Counted from the stretch's first letter, positions 54,382 through 63,371 are shown. The stretch: 64,000 bases of DNA from an uncultured Cohaesibacter sp. (GCF_963677725.1 NZ_OY782507.1:496001-560000), one strand, 5' to 3'. Notes: a model not told the origin generated them from the letters alone. A program made the numbers and translations.

Positions 54382-55175
54382 AAATAGACAAGGCCAATTA
54401 TGCGTTCTTCCTGGGTGGCCAGGATTTGGAAATGGCGGAAATCAAATCTCTACTCCAGCAAGACGGGGGATTTGAGATATGCGATTTGAAACTCAAGTGG
54501 GGCGCGAAGGCCAGCGACTATAGATCACAAATCCACGAAGCATTGGCGCAAAGATGTATTCCGGTGCTCATAGAACTGGAAAACGATCTTGGCGCTCATG
54601 GTTTTTCATCTGATGACTTGCAACGGATCATCTGGATTGATCACCACAACGAACGCTCTGGCGGCAATGCGCCGACCAGTTTGGAACAGGTGTTTAGTCT
54701 GCTTGGACTGCCGCAATCCAAATGGACGCGGCGCATGGCTCTGGTCGCAGCAAATGATCGAGGACACATCAAAGAAATGCGAGCAATGGGCGCCACTGAG
54801 CAAGAGGTGAGCGTTATCAGAAAAGAAGATCGCCTTTGCCAAGGTGTTTCTGAAGAAGATGAGGCAACCGCGCAAAAGGACCTGGCATCAGGGAAGGCTG
54901 CTTGCAACTGCTTTTTTGTTGAGACTTCGCTTGAGTCATCAACATCGATAGCAGATCTATTTGCGCTCGACCCGACGCTCTCCTCGATGAATCTTCTGGT
55001 ATTCATGCAAGAAAAGTCAGCGTTCTATGGCAGCGGAGATATTATTGAGAAACTGGCAGACGCAATAGACGGTTCTTGGTTTGGTGGTTCTCTTCCTCAA
55101 AACGGATTTTGGGGGAGTTATGAAACCGATAGAGAAAGGCTTTTGCAAATAGTTTGCGGACGCTTTGCAAGCTAG
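54378..55175 (+). CDS. DHH-type phosphoesterase-like protein (NrN-like)
   Basis: 265 residues. IIWIDHHNERSGG (DHH at 88-90) is the signature of DHH phosphodiesterases, followed by LVAANDRGH (Asp127) as a further metal ligand. The C-terminal WFGGSLPQNGFWGSY may be the glycine-rich DHHA1-like part. The usual first DxD motif is not recognisable near LGGQDLEM, so the domain is divergent. In known type III loci a DHH nuclease (NrN) paired with CorA degrades SAM-AMP to switch the response off, and the ATGA coupling to the CorA-like gene fits that. The name by analogy is inference. Confidence 0.65.
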   Translation: MKIDKANYAFFLGGQDLEMAEIKSLLQQDGGFEICDLKLKWGAKASDYRSQIHEALAQRCIPVLIELENDLGAHGFSSDDLQRIIWIDHHNERSGGNAPTSLEQVFSLLGLPQSKWTRRMALVAANDRGHIKEMRAMGATEQEVSVIRKEDRLCQGVSEEDEATAQKDLASGKAACNCFFVETSLESSTSIADLFALDPTLSSMNLLVFMQEKSAFYGSGDIIEKLADAIDGSWFGGSLPQNGFWGSYETDRERLLQIVCGRFAS

Positions 55176-55522
55176 AAATTGCCGTACAGTTGTGCCCAAT
55201 CAACGATATAGCCTGAGCCCCGCCGCTCGATGATGCGCACTTCAGAACAAACCTGATAACTAGCCGACAGATCTTTTGTTGTGTTGTTGAACAATAGCTT
55301 GTTTCAATTCGATCAAGGCCACTTGGTTTGAATGATTCCCTTACGGGTTAGAATGTTCATTTTGCCCTAATCATGTGAAAGAGCTGAAGAAAACCGGGGA
55401 AAGGGCCATAGACCTTTGCATAGGTTTGTGTAGCAAAATGTGTAGCAAATTTGGGGATCTTGCGAGCGAGTACACATCAAGCAATTGAATTTACTAGATA
55501 AATCTCAATCTGTTGCTTGAAA
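55176..55522. other. Right-end non-coding region of the island
   Basis: No gene is seen in these 347 bases. They hold the candidate right arm site (55427-55448) and end at the att core. Confidence 0.5.
55427..55448 (+). promoter_or_regulatory. Candidate arm-type recombinase site, right
   Basis: TGTGTAGCAAAA followed by TGTGTAGCAA, 21 of 22 bases identical to 23465-23486. It ends 74 bases before the att core, while the left copy begins 86 bases after its core. Confidence 0.45.
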
Positions 55523-55538
55523 AATGGCGGAGAGGAAG
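55523..55538. repeat. Right attachment site of the island (attR core, tRNA 3' end)
   Basis: AATGGCGGAGAGGAAG; includes the CCA end of tRNA-Ser (minus strand) plus two bases beyond it. Identical to 23363-23378. Confidence 0.85.
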
Positions 55539-55614
55539 GGATTCGAACCCTCGAGACAGTTACCCGCCTACGCCCTTAGCAGGGGCGCGCCTTCGACCAC
55601 TCGGCCACCTCTCC
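55525..55614 (-). tRNA. tRNA-Ser (anticodon GCU)
   Basis: 90 bases with encoded CCA. The acceptor stem GGAGAGG pairs with CCTCTCC, the D-arm region is TGGCCGAGTGGTCGAAGGC, the anticodon loop CTGCTAA gives GCU (reads AGY serine codons), a long variable arm typical of serine tRNAs follows, and the T-arm contains GGTTCGAATCC. It is intact although its 3' end is the island's insertion site, since the element restores that end. Confidence 0.97.
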
Positions 55615-55777
55615 GCCGCCCTGTTTAAAGACCCTGGTGGGGTTAATCAACGTCTATTTTGTCATATGTTTGACATTTCCACATGAGGCTGTCCGAGCTG
55701 GTTTGGAAATGCGCGCCCGTGAAGCACCGAACGGCCCCTTCCGGAGTGGCAAAAACTAAGACTTTGAAAAATCGAGA

Positions 55778-56422
55778 TTATCCTGTTGGCGTTGTTTTGG
55801 GCTCATTTTCCAACACGGCGTCAAGGAAGCTGGTAAAGAGTTGCTTGCCCTCGGTATCCAGATCGAGTGCAGTGAACGGCAACAATGCCTTGTCGACCAT
55901 TCCCATGAACAGGCACATGCATGTAAGAGCAGTGACTTTGGGGTCCATGCCGGGTTTGAGTTGGCCCGCATTTGCGATGCTTTTGACGGCGGTTGCGATC
56001 GTGTCCTGAAACATCTGGTGCTGCGCATTGAGGAAGGTGTGCAGGTCCCCTTCCTTGTCTGATATTTCCATATTATGGATGATGATAAACATCGCACGGG
56101 ACACCAGCCGATCGTGGGCAAACAGATCAATTAGGCGGTTGATCTGGACCCGAAAGGCGCTGGCGGGATCCTCTTCAGGCAGGTTGACCAGCGCTTCACG
56201 CACCGGATTGAAACCCGGAAATGCATGATTTTCCCAAATGCCCTTGATCAAATCTTCCTTGCTCTGAAAATGCCAATAAAAGGCACCACGTGTCATGCCG
56301 GCATGGGAGGCTATTTCGTTGATCGTAGTTCGCGCATAACCCTGACTGGTGAACAGATCCACTGCCGATTCCAGCAGGGCAAAATAGGTCTTTTCCGCTT
56401 CTTCTTTTGTCTTACGTGCCAT
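55778..56422 (-). CDS. TetR/AcrR-type repressor of the RND pump
   Basis: 214 residues. The N-terminal helix-turn-helix (AVDLFTSQGYARTTINEIAS, GMTRGAFYWHFQSKEDLIKG, about 18-60) is very close to AcrR/TtgR-type repressors, with a helical ligand-binding C-terminal domain. It is divergent from the adaptor gene, with an AcrR-like palindrome at 56520-56543 between them. It probably represses the pump operon and itself, released by toxic hydrophobic compounds. Functional assignment to the neighbour is inferred but strongly supported by the operator. Confidence 0.92.
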   Translation of the reverse strand: MARKTKEEAEKTYFALLESAVDLFTSQGYARTTINEIASHAGMTRGAFYWHFQSKEDLIKGIWENHAFPGFNPVREALVNLPEEDPASAFRVQINRLIDLFAHDRLVSRAMFIIIHNMEISDKEGDLHTFLNAQHQMFQDTIATAVKSIANAGQLKPGMDPKVTALTCMCLFMGMVDKALLPFTALDLDTEGKQLFTSFLDAVLENEPKTTPTG

Positions 56423-56519
56423 GGCGGGGTCCGATTGCTCAATCTTTACTCAGGATAACATGCAGCCAGGCTGCATTCTTTATGCATAGCAGCTTCGTTC
56501 AGGGAAAAACAACTAGACA

Positions 56520-56543
56520 AACATACATGCGTGAATGTATTTA
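56520..56543. promoter_or_regulatory. AcrR-like operator
   Basis: Inverted repeat ATACAT-GCGTGA-ATGTAT at 56523-56540 within a 24-base site. It matches the core of the E. coli acrAB operator (ATACATTTGTGAATGTAT) at all positions except two in the spacer. It lies between the TetR gene and the adaptor start. Confidence 0.65.
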
Positions 56544-56603
56544 ATTTCCAACTGCGGGTCCCCCTCCCTTCCCGCGCCATGCCATTGTGAATGGACCCAT
56601 CAT

Positions 56604-57698
56604 ATGATCCGAAAACTGCTTTTGATCGGCCTGTCGTGCCTTGTTCTTGCTGGCTGCAAGGACGGGATTTTTGACGCCATCGCAGAAGAACCCGTGCAGG
56701 AGGACCCTTTTGCGCGTCCTGCAAAAATAGCAAAAGCCCGCAAGGTTGCCTTCACTTTCTACAAAACCTTCCCTGGCGTGACTGCTGCATCGCGCCATTC
56801 CGTCCTCGCATTCCGGGTGGCAGGTCAGATCTCCGAATTGCCGACCCATGCCGGTCAGGTGCTCAAGGAAGGTGACGTGATCGCCAAGCTCGATGACACC
56901 CCATACAAGAATGTGGTGGCGCAACGTCAGGCGACCTATGATCTGGCCCAGATCCAGTTGAGCCGCACCGATTCTCTGTATAAGAAAAAGCATGTTGCCA
57001 AAGCAGCCCTCGACAGCGCCAAGGCGACCTTTGCCGGTGCGGATGTGGCGCTGAAGATGGCAACCGAAGATGTTGGCTATACGGTGCTGCGTGCGCCCTA
57101 TGACGGGATTATCGCCAAGGTCAATGTGGATCGCTTTGAGAATGTGGCGGCGGGCGCTCCTATCGTTCAATATCAGGGGCGTGACAATATCGACATTGTT
57201 TTCAACGTGCCGGAAAAACTGCTTTTGTTGTTCAATCCCATCAGCAATCCCTCAAAGCCGTCCTTCGACATCCGCTTTGATGCCTTGCCGGATAAGCACT
57301 TCACGGCAATCTACAAAGAACATGACGCCCAGCCCGATGCTGTGACCCGTTCTTTCAAGGTGACTGCGACAATGCCCAACCCGGAAGTGCTGAGTGTTCT
57401 GCCGGGCATGAGCGTCAATGTGCGTGCCGATGTAGCAAACCTGACCGCGCCAGAAGGCTCTGGCGGCGTGCTTGTACCCCTTGAATCTGTGTTTGAAGAA
57501 GATGGCAAGCGCTGGGTCTGGAAGGTGGACAAGCAAAATCAGGCCCGCAAGACTAAGGTCAAGGTTTTTGGCATTGAGGATGGCTCTGTACGCATTCTTG
57601 AGGGTTTGGATGATGGCGACCGGCTTGTTGCTGTCGGGGTTGCGCATGTAGCCGAGGGCATGAAGCTGCGTGCCTATCACAAAGAACGTGGCCTCTAG
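56604..57698 (+). CDS. RND efflux periplasmic adaptor (lipoprotein)
   Basis: 364 residues from the ATG at 56604. A lipoprotein signal peptide with lipobox LAGC ends near residue 19. The order then is beta-barrel, lipoyl half (GVTAASRHSVLAFRVAGQIS), hairpin (ATYDLAQIQLSRTDSLYKKK), lipoyl half (YTVLRAPYDGIIAKVNVDRF) and membrane-proximal domain, the standard HlyD/AcrA layout. It links the inner-membrane pump to an outer-membrane channel, whose gene is not in this window. It is 11 bases from the pump gene. Confidence 0.93.
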   Translation: MIRKLLLIGLSCLVLAGCKDGIFDAIAEEPVQEDPFARPAKIAKARKVAFTFYKTFPGVTAASRHSVLAFRVAGQISELPTHAGQVLKEGDVIAKLDDTPYKNVVAQRQATYDLAQIQLSRTDSLYKKKHVAKAALDSAKATFAGADVALKMATEDVGYTVLRAPYDGIIAKVNVDRFENVAAGAPIVQYQGRDNIDIVFNVPEKLLLLFNPISNPSKPSFDIRFDALPDKHFTAIYKEHDAQPDAVTRSFKVTATMPNPEVLSVLPGMSVNVRADVANLTAPEGSGGVLVPLESVFEEDGKRWVWKVDKQNQARKTKVKVFGIEDGSVRILEGLDDGDRLVAVGVAHVAEGMKLRAYHKERGL

Positions 57699-57709
57699 GA
57701 AGCGCTATC

Positions 57710-60700
57710 ATGAATTTGACTGATTACGCCATCGAGCGGAAAACCGTCAGCTGGATGGTGACCATCCTTCTTTTGGCAGGCGGTATTCTGGCCTTCTTCA
57801 ATCTGGGCCGTCTCGAAGATCCGGAATTCACCATCAAGCAGGCGGTGGTTGTGACTGCCTATCCCGGCGCTTCGTCCATGGAGGTCGAAGAAGAGGTAAC
57901 GCTGCCCATTGAAACAGCGATCCAGCAACTTCCCTATGTTGACCATGTCACCTCGATTTCATCTGCGGGCCTTAGTCAGGTGACCGTGGAAATGAAGTCG
58001 ATCTATCGCAAGAAAGACCTTGCGCAGATCTGGGATGAGATGCGCCGCAAGATCAATGATCTGGCCCCTTCCCTGCCTCTTGGCTCCCGGCCTCCTGTTG
58101 TCAACGACGATTTCGGCGATGTCTATGGGATGTTCATGGCGGTCACCGGGGATGGGTACAGCTATCAGGAACTCAATGACTATGTCGACTATCTGCGCCG
58201 TGAATTGGTGCTGGTCGATGGCGTTGGCAAGGTTTCCATTGGTGGTGAGCTGGAACGTCAGATCATCATTGAAATCAATCGAGCCAGATTGAATTCGCAC
58301 AATATTTCTGTCAACGCTCTCAAGCAGTTGCTGCAAAACCAGAATCTGGTGACCAATGCCGGCAATCTGCGCATTGGCTCGGAATATATCCGCATCAGTT
58401 CAACCGGCAACTACAGCAATGTAGAGCAGATCCGCGATATTCTGTTGGGGCAGACTGGTGATGAGTTGATCTATCTGTCAGACGTTGCGGATGTGAAGAT
58501 CGACTATGTCGAACCTCCCAGACATGTCTATCACTATAATGGCGAGAAGGCTCTCACGATCGGGGTTTCCTTTTCCAGCGGCGTCAATGTGGTGGAAGTG
58601 GGTCATGCTGTCCGAACCCGTCTGGCGGAGCTTGACTATACCCGTCCGATTGGCGTGGAACTGGCCACCATTTATGACCAACCGCGTCAGGTAGAAAATT
58701 CGGTCAATGACTTCCTGATCAGTTTGGGACAGGCATTGGCAATTGTCGTGGTGGTGCTGCTCCTGACCATGGGGGCGCGGTCCGGGATCTTGATGAGTCT
58801 GATCTTGCTGTTGACCATCGCGGCCACTTTCATCGTGATGGACATCTACAAGATCAACCTGCACCGCATCTCCCTTGGCGCGCTGATCATTGCGTTGGGC
58901 ATGCTGGTTGACAATGCCATCGTGATTACCGACGGCATTCTGATCGGCATCAAGCAAGGGCTCTCAACCAGAGCTGCTGCCAAGCGCATTGTCGGTCAAA
59001 CCATGTGGCCTCTGTTTGGCGCAACCGTGATTGCGGTCACCGCCTTTGCGCCGATTGGCCTCTCGCCGGACGCATCGGGTGAGTTTACCGGTTCGCTCTT
59101 CTGGATACTGTTCATCTCGCTTCTGATTTCCTGGCTGTTCGCCATCACGCTGACGCCATTCCTGGCGTCCGTTATGTTCCGAGGCAAGAAGAACGCGACG
59201 CCTGATGAGGCGGAAATATCTAAAGACAACTCTGACGAAAGCCAACAACAGGATGACCCGTATCAGAGCGTCTTTTATCAGATCTATAAGGGGCTATTGC
59301 TGTTCACTTTGCGGTGGCGCTGGGTTACGACACTCATAATGGTTGTCGCCATGGCAACTGCGGTCTATGGCTTCAAATTTGTCAACAAGGCCTTCTTCCC
59401 ACCATCCAACCTGCCAATGTTTACGGCAGATTATTGGCTGCCCCAGGGATCTGACATCCGGACAACCATTCAGGATATGTCAGCTCTGGAAGCAGAAATT
59501 CGCAAGAATGAAGCGATCGAGCAGGTAACAACAACCATTGGCACCTCGGCTCAACGCTTCATGCTGACCTATCAAAGCGAGCGGACTTACGCCAATTTCG
59601 GGCAATTTATCATCCGGGTGAAATCCTTTGAACAGCTGCCGGAGATTCGCAATTGGGTGTTGAAGCTGCTCAAGGAACGCGCCCCTCAGGCCTTTGTGAA
59701 AACCGACCGGTTCCAAATTGGCCCGGCAACCAAAGCCAAGATCGAGGCTCGCATTTCCGGCCCTGATCCTGACGAATTGCGCCGACTGGCAAGTGAGGTG
59801 GTCAACATCTATCGCAAGACACCCGACACAATCAACATTCGCCACGACTGGCGCGAGCGCAGCAAGGTGTTGCAGCCGCAATTTGCCGAAGCTGAAGCGC
59901 GCAGGCTTGGCATCTCCAAGGCCGACATCGACGCCGCCATTTTGATGAATGTGAAAGGTCTGGAAATCGCCAAGATGCGCGATGGCACCTCGATCCTGCC
60001 GATCATCCTGCGCCCGCCACTGAGGGAACGCTCCAGTGTTGAGCAACTTAGCGACATTCAGGTCTTCAGTCCTGTTCTCAACCGCTATGTAAGCATCGAT
60101 CAGGTGGTTCAGGAAATCGGGTTGGCATGGGAGGATCCGTTGGTCATGCGACGCGACCGCAAGCGAACCATTCAGGTTTGGGTGGATGCCGATCCGAATT
60201 CGAACACCAACAGCTTTGCCCTGTTCGAGCGTTTGCGGCCGCAGGTCGAAGCTTTGGACCTGCCACCTGGGTATGAGCTTTCATGGGGCGGCGAATTTGA
60301 AGCCCAGTCCAAGGCCAACAAGGCGGTCTTTGCCTTCGTGCCGCTTGGTGTGCTGGTCATGTTCGCCATTACCATCATGTTGTTCAACTCGTTCCGCCAG
60401 ACATTGGTGGTCTGGTTGACCCTGCCTCTGGCGATCATCGGGGTGACGTCAGGTCTTTTGACCTTCAACCAGCCATTTGCCTTCACCGCCCTGCTCGGCT
60501 TTCTCTCCCTCTCGGGTATGCTATTGAAAAATGGCATTGTGCTTATAGAGGAGATCAAACGGCTGAATGAGGAAGAAGAGCTGAACATGCATGATTCCAT
60601 CACGCGGGCCGCGGTCTCGCGCATGCGTCCGGTGACGATGGCGGCGATCACAACAGTGCTTGGCTTGATTCCGCTGCTCAGCGACGTGTTCTTTGCACCA

Positions 60701-60817
60701 CTTGCTGTCACCATCATGTTTGGTCTGGCTGCCGCAACCATCCTCACGCTGATCGTGGTGCCCGTGTTGTTTTCCATCTTTTATGGTGTGTCCTACAGAC
60801 GCGGTGAGACAATATAA
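57710..60817 (+). CDS. RND-family efflux pump, inner-membrane transporter
   Basis: 1035 residues, normal for HAE-type RND pumps, with 12 membrane segments and two large periplasmic loops. The first helix is followed by FNLGRLEDPEFTIKQAVVVT and PGASSMEVEEEVTLPIE. Segment 4 contains GALIIALGMLVDNAIVITDG, with the Asp of the proton relay, and GVTSGLLTFNQPFAF followed by LSGMLLKNGIVLIEEI is in the second half. It is a proton-driven exporter of drugs or other small molecules in a tripartite complex with the adaptor upstream. A terminator follows 26 bases after the stop. Confidence 0.95.
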   Translation: MNLTDYAIERKTVSWMVTILLLAGGILAFFNLGRLEDPEFTIKQAVVVTAYPGASSMEVEEEVTLPIETAIQQLPYVDHVTSISSAGLSQVTVEMKSIYRKKDLAQIWDEMRRKINDLAPSLPLGSRPPVVNDDFGDVYGMFMAVTGDGYSYQELNDYVDYLRRELVLVDGVGKVSIGGELERQIIIEINRARLNSHNISVNALKQLLQNQNLVTNAGNLRIGSEYIRISSTGNYSNVEQIRDILLGQTGDELIYLSDVADVKIDYVEPPRHVYHYNGEKALTIGVSFSSGVNVVEVGHAVRTRLAELDYTRPIGVELATIYDQPRQVENSVNDFLISLGQALAIVVVVLLLTMGARSGILMSLILLLTIAATFIVMDIYKINLHRISLGALIIALGMLVDNAIVITDGILIGIKQGLSTRAAAKRIVGQTMWPLFGATVIAVTAFAPIGLSPDASGEFTGSLFWILFISLLISWLFAITLTPFLASVMFRGKKNATPDEAEISKDNSDESQQQDDPYQSVFYQIYKGLLLFTLRWRWVTTLIMVVAMATAVYGFKFVNKAFFPPSNLPMFTADYWLPQGSDIRTTIQDMSALEAEIRKNEAIEQVTTTIGTSAQRFMLTYQSERTYANFGQFIIRVKSFEQLPEIRNWVLKLLKERAPQAFVKTDRFQIGPATKAKIEARISGPDPDELRRLASEVVNIYRKTPDTINIRHDWRERSKVLQPQFAEAEARRLGISKADIDAAILMNVKGLEIAKMRDGTSILPIILRPPLRERSSVEQLSDIQVFSPVLNRYVSIDQVVQEIGLAWEDPLVMRRDRKRTIQVWVDADPNSNTNSFALFERLRPQVEALDLPPGYELSWGGEFEAQSKANKAVFAFVPLGVLVMFAITIMLFNSFRQTLVVWLTLPLAIIGVTSGLLTFNQPFAFTALLGFLSLSGMLLKNGIVLIEEIKRLNEEEELNMHDSITRAAVSRMRPVTMAAITTVLGLIPLLSDVFFAPLAVTIMFGLAAATILTLIVVPVLFSIFYGVSYRRGETI

Positions 60818-60842
60818 GAACTGACCTTCAGTCTTACCGATT

Positions 60843-60876
60843 GGCCGGGCCTGTTTCATCAGGTCCGGCCTTTTTC
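60843..60876 (+). terminator. Intrinsic terminator of the efflux operon
   Basis: GGCCGGGCCTG and CAGGTCCGGCC form an 11-bp stem (one G-T pair) followed by TTTTTCG. Confidence 0.88.
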
Positions 60877-60999
60877 GTTTAAAGGCGCACTATTTGGCGT
60901 TTGAGGTTCGTTTTTATTCACATTGCGGATAAAATGAACTTTAAACCTTGGCAAAATGAAAATTCGGGCGCATGATATCCTCCAAAAGGAGAGCATGTC

Positions 61000-61788
61000 T
61001 TGGATCCCCTCATTCCACGCCATTCTGACATTATGGAGATTGCCAAGCGCGATGGCCGTGTCGATGTCGACGGACTGGCGGCACATTTCGATGTGACCCC
61101 GCAGACCATTCGCAAGGATCTCAATATTCTGTGTGATCACGATCTACTGGATCGTGTGCATGGTGGCGCGATCTACAAATCGGGCGTTTCCAACTATGCC
61201 TATACGGCACGGCGCTCTCATGCGGCGATGGAGAAAGCTGCCATCGGCAAAGCGGCGGCCCAGTTGATCCCTGACAATGCCTCTCTCATCCTGAATATCG
61301 GCACGACCACCGAGCAAGTGGCTGAAGCACTTGTGCGCCACGACGGCTTGATGGTCATCACCAACAACATCAATGTCGCCAACATCCTGCATAACGGTTC
61401 AAATGCCGAGGTGGTGGTGGCCGGTGGCATGTTGCGCAAGTCCGATGGCGGGCTTGTGGGTGAAGCAACCGTCGATTTCATCAAGCAATTCAAAGTCGAT
61501 TTCGCGGTGATCGGCGTCTCTTCGATCGAGAGCGACGGATCGCTCCTCGACTATGATTACCGCGAGGTGCGGATCGCGCAGGCAATCCTGCAACATGCCC
61601 GCAAACGCATACTGGTCAGTGACTCGATGAAATATGAACGCAACGCCCCCGTGCGTATCGGTCATCTGTCCGATGTCGACTATTTCGTAACCGACCGGAT
61701 GCCCAACGAGGCCATCCAGACGCTTTGTCGCGACGCAGAGACCGAAATCATCGTCGCCCTCCCCTCGAACAGCGAGACAGAATTATGA
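61000..61788 (+). CDS. glpR: DeoR-family repressor of glycerol metabolism, GlpR
   Basis: 262 residues starting at a TTG (61000) with AAAGGAGA about 9 bases upstream; the ATG at 60995 is out of frame. The N-terminal DeoR helix-turn-helix (RDGRVDVDGLAAHFDVTPQT IRKDLN region, about 18-45) is followed by a sugar-phosphate-sensing domain (NIGTTTEQVAEAL; VVVAGGMLRKSDGGLVG). It is the first gene of glpR-glpD-glpK and overlaps glpD by 4 bases. It probably represses the operon until glycerol 3-phosphate binds. Confidence 0.92.
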   Translation: MDPLIPRHSDIMEIAKRDGRVDVDGLAAHFDVTPQTIRKDLNILCDHDLLDRVHGGAIYKSGVSNYAYTARRSHAAMEKAAIGKAAAQLIPDNASLILNIGTTTEQVAEALVRHDGLMVITNNINVANILHNGSNAEVVVAGGMLRKSDGGLVGEATVDFIKQFKVDFAVIGVSSIESDGSLLDYDYREVRIAQAILQHARKRILVSDSMKYERNAPVRIGHLSDVDYFVTDRMPNEAIQTLCRDAETEIIVALPSNSETEL

Positions 61789-63308
61789 CTGCAGACCTCA
61801 AGGATATCTTTGTCATTGGTGGTGGCATCAACGGAGTTGGCATCGCGCGCGATGCCATTGGACGTGGATATTCCGTCACCCTTGCGGAAATGAATGATCT
61901 GGCAAGCGCCACGTCTTCCGCATCAACCAAACTGATCCATGGCGGCTTGCGTTATCTGGAATATTATGAATTCCGTCTGGTGCGCGAAGCTCTGAAAGAA
62001 CGCGAGGTTGTCTGGGCCAATGCGCCGCATATTGTCTGGCCTTTGCGCTTTGTGCTGCCGCACCACAAGGATCTTCGCCCGGCATGGTTGATCCGCCTTG
62101 GCCTGTTTCTCTATGACCATATTGGTGGCCGCAAGGAGCTGCCGGCGACCTCAGATATCGACATGACCAAGGATGAAGTCGGCAAGCCGTTAAAGCCCCT
62201 CTTCACCAAGGGTTTTGAATATTCTGATTGCTGGGTCAATGACGCGCGCTTTGTGGTGCTCGCAGCAATGGATGCCCGGGATCGCGGCGCCGATATTCTG
62301 GTGCGCGAGAAGGTCATTTCTGCCACCTATGAAGGCACCAGCTGGAAGGTCGTCACCCAAAACCAGTTGACGGGCGAGCAGACTGTGCATCATTCACGCA
62401 TGGTCATCAATGCGGCAGGACCGTGGGTCGATCACATTATTAGCGATGCCCTCGGTAAGCCTGACGACAAAAATGTTCGTCTGGTACAGGGCAGCCACAT
62501 GATCGTGAAAAAGATGTTCGATCACAAACGCTGTTATATCTTCCAGAACAAGGATGGTCGGATCATTTTCTCCATTCCTTATGAAGAGGATTTCACCCTG
62601 ATCGGCACCACTGACCACGACTTCAAGGGCGATCTTGACACGGACCGGGTGGAGGCGACGGAGGAAGAGCTGCTCTATCTCTGCAATGCTGCCAGCGAGT
62701 ATTTTGCCAAGCCCGTCACCCGTGATGACGTTGTGTGGAGCTATTCGGGTGTGCGACCGCTCTATGATGACGGCGCTTCGGCTGCACAGGAAGCCACGCG
62801 CGACTATGTGCTGCGTCAGAGCAAGGAAGAATGCAACAATTCGATCATTCACATTTTCGGCGGCAAGATCACCACAGCCCGCATGCTGGCGGAATCTGTG
62901 CTGAAAAAGATCGAAATGAAGTTGGGGCCAAAAGGCAAGAAATGGACCAAGGTTGCGCCCCTGCCGGGCGGTGACTTCAATGCCAGCGCCTTTGATGATC
63001 TGTTGGCCCGCCTGAAGACCGAGCATAGCTATCTGTCGGACCGTCTGGCCTACCGCCTGATGCGGCTTTACGGCACCAAGGCATGGGACTTGCTCGAAGG
63101 GGTGACCGGCGTGGAAGGCCTCGGTCAGTGCTTTGGCGCGGATCTGTATGAAGCTGAAGTGCGCTATCTGATTGCCAATGAATGGGCAATCACAGCTGAA
63201 GATATCCTGTTCCGCCGGACCAAATGCGGCTTGCATTTCACCGAGGAACAAAAGGCAGCCTTTGCCGCCTATCTGGACAGCTATTGGGCAGAGGCAAAAT
63301 CGGCCTGA
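61785..63308 (+). CDS. glpD: Aerobic glycerol-3-phosphate dehydrogenase GlpD
   Basis: 507 residues from the ATG at 61785, overlapping the glpR stop (ATGA). The N-terminal FAD-binding motif is IFVIGGGINGVGIARDAIGR, followed by SASTKLIHGGLRYLEYYEF, typical of GlpD, then VINAAGPWVD and the C-terminal cap with WSYSGVRPLYDDG. It is a membrane-associated flavoenzyme that oxidises glycerol 3-phosphate to dihydroxyacetone phosphate and reduces quinone. The length matches E. coli GlpD. Confidence 0.97.
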   Translation: MTADLKDIFVIGGGINGVGIARDAIGRGYSVTLAEMNDLASATSSASTKLIHGGLRYLEYYEFRLVREALKEREVVWANAPHIVWPLRFVLPHHKDLRPAWLIRLGLFLYDHIGGRKELPATSDIDMTKDEVGKPLKPLFTKGFEYSDCWVNDARFVVLAAMDARDRGADILVREKVISATYEGTSWKVVTQNQLTGEQTVHHSRMVINAAGPWVDHIISDALGKPDDKNVRLVQGSHMIVKKMFDHKRCYIFQNKDGRIIFSIPYEEDFTLIGTTDHDFKGDLDTDRVEATEEELLYLCNAASEYFAKPVTRDDVVWSYSGVRPLYDDGASAAQEATRDYVLRQSKEECNNSIIHIFGGKITTARMLAESVLKKIEMKLGPKGKKWTKVAPLPGGDFNASAFDDLLARLKTEHSYLSDRLAYRLMRLYGTKAWDLLEGVTGVEGLGQCFGADLYEAEVRYLIANEWAITAEDILFRRTKCGLHFTEEQKAAFAAYLDSYWAEAKSA

Positions 63309-63371
63309 CCTCCAATCAGTATAGCAAACGAACAACCGTGTCCCCCTTGCACCCACAAGGGGGACGCCTAA

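Larger units (their letters stand above)
23363..55538. mobile_element. 32-kb genomic island inserted at tRNA-Ser(GCU), carrying a type III CRISPR system
   Basis: A perfect 16-bp direct repeat, AATGGCGGAGAGGAAG, occurs at 23363-23378 and 55523-55538. The right copy is the 3' end of the tRNA-Ser gene, a classical integration target, and the left copy lies just upstream of a complete tyrosine integrase gene. Inside are iterons with a Rep-like gene, recombinases, PemK-like genes, and the RT-Cas1 type III CRISPR locus with its CorA/DHH accessory pair. No conjugation genes were seen, so transfer would need help from other elements. The boundaries are direct observation; excision and mobility are inferred. 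Confidence 0.85.

Noticed and set aside
55427-55522. Start of a second integrase gene (reading CVAKCVAN...)
   Set aside because: The frame stops within about 20 codons and shows no integrase motif; the repeated word is better explained as a recombinase-binding site, though a remnant cannot be excluded.
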